A stretch of 64,000 nt of DNA, taken from Emydura subglobosa. Lineage: Eukaryota; Chordata; Testudines; Chelidae. Numbering within the stretch: the first letter of the stretch is position 1; every line of letters begins with the position of its first letter. Below are positions 58,376 through 64,000 of this stretch, piece by piece. The notes under the pieces were generated by a model. It was not told the origin of the DNA. It saw nothing but the letters and a program-made list of their open reading frames with translations, and ran no database searches. Location of the stretch: positions 248,001-312,000 of the forward strand of contig ML679969.1 of NCBI GenBank assembly GCA_007922225.1, in the 5' to 3' direction. The position numbers and the translations under genes were made by a program.

Positions 58376-61300
58376 CCACCCACAGAGTAGCTTTCAGGAC
58401 TCATGTCGCAGGCTTCATGCACATGGCACGAATGAGGCTAAAAGCTGCGTTAAAAACAAGTTCTGTCCAGAAATGGCTGAAATGCAATGGGGCTGGCCAG
58501 CATGAATGGCTTACTCATTTCTTTTTTAGCCAAGCAGTAGCCCGGTTTGGCCCCATCCGCTGTCGGGGCTTGGTTCTACCTGCATTTAAGTCAATGTCAA
58601 AATCCCCCTTGTCTCCAGGCATGCAGGATCACAGCCACGACAGCCCAACTTCATTTAACTTAGTTCAGCCACAGCAGCATTTAAATGGCGTTAGCTGTAA
58701 AATACAGTTGTTTGCCCTGTGTGGAAGGAGCCAAGATGATCTCCTTCTATGCTCACCTCCTAGTATCAGGATAAGGGAGGGGAGAGGTTTAGAAGTGGAT
58801 TTGAAAGGTTACCTCAGGCCTAAAGTCCGTCCATACAATACGCTTTTATGTGCACTCAGCTCTCATACCAACACTATCTTGCGTTCCAAACCACTTTTCA
58901 GGGTGAGATAATCAAATGTGAGACAAAATCCCCAAATGGGGCTTGATATGGACCCAGAGCAATTCAGGTTTGTTCCCTCCCTCCCCCTTGATACTTATCT
59001 TTAAAGATTTTCCCAATGTTGTATAAAATAAACTATAAAATTTAACAAACTGCTTTCATCTGTATTCAAAATTTAACATAGTCCAGTCAAAATGCAACTG
59101 AGCCAGAAAATCAGTCTAAATTTGGCCTCACTTTCTCATTTGCTTGTTCAGTTTTTCCAGGAACGGACTACAAATACTACTTATATTTTTAAGGCTTAAT
59201 TAAGCACAAATAGAAAAATACAGAAATAGGTCTCTTTCTGTAGACAAAGCTCATTAACTTGAGTAAACACTTGCATTTGTTTGAAGAGCTGGAGCTGAAT
59301 AATTATCTGAAATCTTATCCTTACTACTCAGATTTCTGTATTGCAGGAGGGCTTACTGAAAGTATTCAGATGTATCAAATCTCCATCCAAAACCACTAAT
59401 AATGCCAAGTTACAGTGGTTATGCTGGGAGAATTTAATATGGCATTGCATATCAGAAGCTCCAAAACTGTACATGTCTCCCCCTTTATTACATAAGGCTA
59501 ACTTCTGCCCTTGCTGTTTGGGACCATCCTGGAGGCTGGGGAAGTGGAATGGTGCTGATACCTGGGTTACCACCTACAAGACGCAGAAAACCTGGTCTCT
59601 GCCCCTCTCCCTCGAACAAAAAGGGTCCTAGTGCCAACCCTGCTGGAGAGCCTTGGGTCCATCCCTCTCCCTGGAGCCCTCAAGGGAGTCCCCTGCTGTT
59701 CCTGCTCCCTGCCCCACTCCTTACCCATCCCTGCTGGGAAACTTTGGGTCCATCCTGATTGCTGATCTCTGGCACCAAGAGGAGCCAGCATGGTGTCACA
59801 GGCAAGGGCCTGGCACAAAAAGGGACCGTGGTGCCAGCCCTGACATGCACAGCAAGTAATTACATGATCACCGCAGGCATGGCCCAAAAACTGGCACCCT
59901 ACATCTTTGACTGGCAACAAACAAGGCAGTACAAAAACTAGCCAGGCCAGTTTAAAACTAACAGGTGGCAGCCCTAGGCCCAGAGCCATCCTGCCAAGTG
60001 ATAGTTCTGTGTGGGTGGGAGCACATGGTGATTTGTGCATTACGCAACAGAGTGGGGCCAGATCCTTACTGGGACTTGAGTGCAGCTGTATTAACCACAA
60101 TGGGCCTTGCGACTTCTTTAAAGGGGAGTTTATTAGGTGGTAGACAGTAAATGCAGTCACGCACGCACAGCCTCATGTTCAATGCTCTCTTGTGAGCAGA
60201 GAGGCAGCATGCTCAGCCTCTGCCTGCTGGGATTCTCGGGTTACATTGGTACAGTGCCCTTAAAGTGACACACCATTTCAGGAGCAGCACTTGTGTGGGC
60301 TGTACATCAGAGTATGCAGCAGGCGCCTGGCGTGTCAGCCCGTGTGGTAGCTGAATGCCGTGCCTGGCACTCTGGCGTGTGAGGTGGGACTCCTACCCCC
60401 TAGTCGCCTGTATGGCTACGGAGGGGACTTCTTCCCCTCGAGTGAACTTTGCAGCACAGGATGTGGCCGCTTTCTACACAAGTTCAGCAAGATAGGAGAA
60501 GAACCCTGTGAGAAAGAGGAACCAAATGAGCAGTTAAAGTAATCATTGCAAACCTGTCTGAGAACCACGGCTTCCGCCTGGCTCCTGACTCTCTACTCTT
60601 GCCCCACGTGTCATGAATGGTGTGCGTGCGATCGTGTGCTCCTCCCCTTCCTCCTCAGTCTGCGGTGCAGGGCTGGGGGCAGCTGGTCACCCAGCTCATG
60701 TGAGACGTTTGTCCGGAGCCCTCGAACATTGACTTTCCTGTATCCTCTTCATCCCCCCGTCCCATCCTTGGGGTGTGCGCCCTTCTCCATCTGTGTGTGG
60801 AGATATGGGTGTGGGCTGCAGGCAAGGGCCCCTGGGGAGCTATGATCAGCTGGGCTTGATGGATCTGGCTGTACCCAGTGTTACTTACTTCTCAGCACCC
60901 TGTGTCTCTGGTCCTTATGGTGTCAAAAAGGCTTTAGGGCCTGCTCCTCTCAGGGCCTGGTGTCTCTGGACTAGAAGGGCTACAGTAACTAACCATTACC
61001 AATACTTCCACCAGGTGAAAGTCACCCCTGTGCAGACAGACATCCCCAGTGGTGCATAATCTTGTGAACTTAAGTGGGCCTTAGAACTTGTACTGACCCT
61101 CTGGATGCCAGCTTCTGCTCCTTGATTTTGAGGCAGCCTGCACTGGCTTCAGCTTTGGGGCTGCTCTAATTTACACCAGCTGGACCTACATCAGCTGTAG
61201 ACTAGGGTAGCGGAGTCCATCTCCACTGCATTCTTCTTCGACGTGCCCCTTGCGCCAGGCTGTGGGCAGAGTGGTTGGTGTGGAACCCAACTCGGACAGC

Positions 61301-61765
61301 TTCACACGAGCTGAGCACCCTCACTGCCAGGGGCATTCTCAGCTGGCCACTTATACCCAGAGCCTGGCTCCCTTTTGCAGGTGGAGAATCTGGCCCTGTG
61401 TCCAAAGGTGGCACTTGGAGCTCTGCAACAATCATGAAAGGTTTAGTCCTTCCTTAGCCCTATCCCCCTGTGAAATCCAGGGGAACCTCCTGTTAGTGAG
61501 ACGGGCCTGAAACTTAACATTGAACAAATCCCCCTCTGCATCTGTTGCATCACAACTGAGAGCACCTTCCAGATGCAGAGCCAGATCTGCTGATGTGCTC
61601 CAGCCGCTCTGCGGTGCTCTGGTTCTGTGCCCCTTGGCTGCCTTGTCACCTGAGCAGTGCAAAGCCGCCGGTGAGGTGAGTGGCCTTGAAGTTGCTTTTC
61701 ACCATTGATACCCGGTGTTTACCGTTTGTATTTCACTCAGCCGCCTCCGTTTTCCTTTTTGTAAG
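58376..61765. other. Intron 1, no exon recognised
   Basis: No GLUT1 exon was seen. A diverged direct repeat with a period of about 199 bp is present at 59,616 and 59,815. The 197-codon reverse frame at 59,567-60,160 has no recognisable domain. Confidence 0.45.
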
Positions 61766-61810
61766 TTCAAAGATCTTACAGCTAGAAGGGACTATTATGG
61801 TTAGTGCCTA
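61766..61810 (-). mobile_element. CR1 tail scrap, antisense
   Basis: 'cttacagctagaagggacta' followed by 'ttatggttagtgcc' resembles an antisense CR1 terminus, diverged and short. Confidence 0.5.
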
Positions 61811-61831
61811 CTTAAATTGTGGAGAAATCAC

Positions 61832-61928
61832 ACACATTTTTGGGTGCATCACTGCATAAATAGCAAATTTGTGTTACACATCTGCAAAATTTGCTATTTA
61901 TGCCATGACCATCCCATGAAAAATGTGG
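61832..61928. repeat. Hairpin with perfect 17-bp stem
   Basis: GCATAAATAGCAAATTT at 61,854-61,870 and its exact complement at 61,887-61,903 flank a 16-bp loop. Complementarity continues imperfectly outward for a further 20 bp or so on each side. The structure sits directly outside the left arm of the long inverted repeat. Confidence 0.85.
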
Positions 61929-61957
61929 CAGCATTTTTCTCTGCAGCCTTTCTCAAA

Positions 61958-62219
61958 CTGGCTTCAAGAGCCCTCTCCTGCGCAGCTCTTGGCTTAGCCA
62001 ACCGCCTTGTCTCTGTCCCACTGACTCTGCATCTCTCCTCACATCTCCCTTGGAAGCAGAGCTTTCTTCCCTTGCCAGGGCCTCTTCCTTTCCCCCTCCC
62101 TCTGTTTGCATAGGGATGTGCTGAACTCGCTTTTTAATTGCCTGGCATTAATTACCAGTGGCTGGATTTCATTGGGTAGCAAGTAGGAGCCTGGACAGCC
62201 AACGAGGTTAGATCTCATG
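61958..62219 (+). repeat. Long inverted repeat, left arm (262 bp)
   Basis: By hand alignment this arm equals the reverse complement of 62,800-63,061 with no gaps and five substitutions, about 98% identity. Weaker homology continues outward to about 61,935 after a 10-bp insertion. The arm includes TTTTTAATTGCC and ATTAATTACC motifs and is not a repeat I recognise. It is A/T- and C/T-mixed single-copy-like DNA. Confidence 0.92.
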
Positions 62220-62799
62220 GGTGCCTTCAGAGCCGGGCTCCTGCCCAGCTGCCGATACTCTGCTTTGCCTTCTGAGGTGGGTAGCCGGAGACCAGTTTAC
62301 ACAGTCTGTGATGCGATTTTCACGGCTGCAAATGTGCTGACTCCTAAATTATGATGTCTAGTTGGACCTCCTGCATGATACAGGCCAGAGGACTTCATGC
62401 AGTGATTGGATGACCCATTGTGACTGAACTAGAACAGATCTGTTTCCATTAATTTTTGCATCCAGGTTCTCACCATGTATTAGCATGGTGCTGCAAACCC
62501 AGCAGAGGGATATTCCAATGAAAACATTGCTGTTGATTTTGCATTTCATAAAACCAGCACAGCCCCTCTCCATTGCTCTGAAATCAGCCTGAGCCCCTTT
62601 GATCTGACAGGGGAGGGCTGGGAGACTTGCATTTTACCTCTTTGGGGGAGGCTGTGAGAGCTTGAAATAGTGAGCTGCCCCTCAAAAATCAGGCAGGACT
62701 CAGCAGGTGGGATAAGTTGCCCCTCGTGCTCCATCGTTCCTGTTTGGTGGTGGGTGCAGATCTCATGATTTTGAGGCACTGTTAACTGTTGCTGGCTAA
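62220..62799. other. Spacer between inverted-repeat arms
   Basis: 580 bp separate the arms. The spacer holds a CR1 scrap at about 62,352-62,406. It also holds a copy of the left arm's terminal 10-mer AGATCTCATG at 62,758-62,767, which pairs with CATGAGATCT at 62,800-62,809. No coding sequence was recognised. Confidence 0.7.
62352..62406 (-). mobile_element. CR1 fragment, antisense, inside the spacer
   Basis: 'gatgtctagttggacctcct' then 'gcatgatacaggccagagga' then 'cttcatgcagtgat' matches an internal piece of the antisense CR1 tail. Confidence 0.65.
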
Positions 62800-63061
62800 C
62801 ATGAGATCTAACCTCATTGGCTGTCCAGGCTCCTTCTTGCTACCCAATGAAATCCAGCCACTGGTAATTAATGCCAGGCAATTAAAAAGCGAGTTCAGCA
62901 CATCCCTATGCAAACAGAGGGAGGGGGAAAGGAAGAGGCCCTGGCAAGAGAAGAAAGCTCTGCTTCCAAGGGAGATGTGAGGAGAGATGCAGAGTCAGTG
63001 GGACAGAGACAAGGCGGTTGGCTAAGCCAAGAGCTGCACGGGAGAGGGCTCTTGAAGCCAG
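62800..63061 (-). repeat. Long inverted repeat, right arm (262 bp)
   Basis: Reverse complement of the left arm. Outward homology continues to about 63,076 through a CTGCAG block. On opposite strands the two arms would encode the same peptide-like string, but nothing indicates a gene. Confidence 0.92.
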
Positions 63062-63076
63062 ACTGCAGAGGGAAAA

Positions 63077-64000
63077 GGTTGAGGGACATGAGCTCTGTTT
63101 GGCTAAATCAGTCTCTGGGGGAGTGAATGATGAAGGCCGCTTCAAAGAGAATTTTGACATGAATAAGAGCCCAGAGGCATCGTTCCAGGACCGCACAGAT
63201 GATGTGGAAGCAGCCAGGGGCATGTGCTATGGTGCTAGTGTCTGGAAAACCAAGACTTGCAGATGCTGAAGAGCAGAGAGTTTCTGTGGTCAAGGCAAGA
63301 GGAGGAGCCTTGTGTACTGGGCTCCCCCATCTCCTGCACATCTTTCCTGACCAGAGACGTCATTGCAACGAATTATTGCTCTCAATGAGTCTTCCCATGG
63401 ACCAGAGCCTGGCCACTGGCTGTGTGCAAAAAGGGGTGGGGGGAGAAGGGAAGTGCTAGATCATATCCCCTTCCCTCCCATCAGATGCACATAGCCCATG
63501 TTAAAGGTTTGGGATCTCTCAAACAAGGGCATACGGTGAGATCTGGCACCTTTGTGCTGCTGTTTCAGCAAACTCTGCCCTCCACCCAAACCAGCATTGC
63601 TTCCAAGAGAGGGTGTGAAGCGGGCTTTCATTTCACACTGCTATTCCAAAGCTGCTTAGCCCAGCCTGTGAAAATCGGATCCCAGTTTTCTGGGTACAGA
63701 CACCAGGCTGAGCTCTCAGGTCTTTCCTGCTTGGATAAATGGGCCATTGATGGAGGTGTCCAATCACCAAGCTTTGCTAACCCTCCCTTGCCCCACATAC
63801 ACACTCAGGCCCTTCCCCAAACAAACCTCCAGTTGTTACTTTAACCTTAAGCAGGAGAAAGGCAGTGGGAGAGAGCTTGCTAATAGCTGTAGGCATTGAG
63901 CAGTTGCATAAACGCTGGGATTTTGCTGAGTGTCTGTGAACTAGGCTCTGGCACAGACCTTCCTTAGTCATGGCTGAACCAGGCTGCGAGTGCAGTCCTG
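63077..64000. other. Intron 1, no exon recognised
   Basis: No GLUT1 exon 2 or named repeat was recognised up to the window end. Confidence 0.45.

Noticed and set aside
59567..60160. 197-codon reverse open frame
   Set aside because: No motifs. It spans the diverged 199-bp direct repeat and lies in the SLC2A1 intron.
61817..63223. Two open frames on opposite strands with the same peptide string
   Set aside because: The shared peptide is simply the two arms of the inverted repeat read on opposite strands. It is not a duplicated gene.
51451..64000. SLC2A1 exon 2
   Set aside because: I looked for a sequence encoding a [21 protein letters not shown]-like peptide after an AG acceptor and found none. 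Intron 1 must extend past the window.
1..64000. tRNA, rRNA, CRISPR array or bacterial-type operon
   Set aside because: None was seen. tRNA-like sequence occurs only as degraded SINE heads, and direct repeats are microsatellites or transposon parts.

Overview
The window looks like nuclear DNA of a sauropsid, most probably a turtle, with a crocodilian as the main alternative. There are no operons or dense coding. Instead there is a large sparse region filled with truncated CR1 LINE copies, tRNA-derived CORE/MIR-like SINEs, and non-autonomous hAT-like and PIF/Harbinger-like DNA elements. Many palindromic repeats are also present. This mix is typical of turtle and crocodilian assemblies. The assignment rests on recognising repeat types by eye, not on a database search.

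Only one protein-coding gene can be supported. Within a CpG island at about 49.77-51.45 kb, a forward-strand promoter leads to a short first coding exon that reads Met-Glu-Ser-Gly-Ser-Lys and stops in phase 0 at a clean GTGAGC splice donor. That exact architecture, 18 coding bases and then a long intron, is that of SLC2A1, the GLUT1 facilitative glucose transporter (MEPSSK in human). Exon 2 is not in the window, so everything from 50,576 to 64,000 is read as intron 1. The proximal promoter carries three TGACG half-sites within 23 bp, GC boxes, a CCAAT box and a weak TATA-like sequence.

Layout: 1-49.7 kb is upstream intergenic DNA with no supportable gene, consistent with the gene-poor flank upstream of SLC2A1 in mammals. 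A relic of a second LINE type (endonuclease to reverse transcriptase) lies at 26.3-27.6 kb and is cut off by an antisense CR1. From 49.8 to 51.4 kb is the promoter island and exon 1. From 51.4 to 64 kb is intron 1, which holds a second CpG island at 53.6-54.8 kb, a hAT-type element with perfect 8-bp target duplications, a possible LTR-like block, and a long inverted repeat.

The inverted repeat is the most unusual structure: two 262-bp arms (61,958-62,219 and 62,800-63,061) that differ at only five positions by hand alignment, separated by 580 bp. The left arm is flanked by smaller hairpins and a 10-bp microhomology recurs near the right breakpoint. I found no new protein system in the window.
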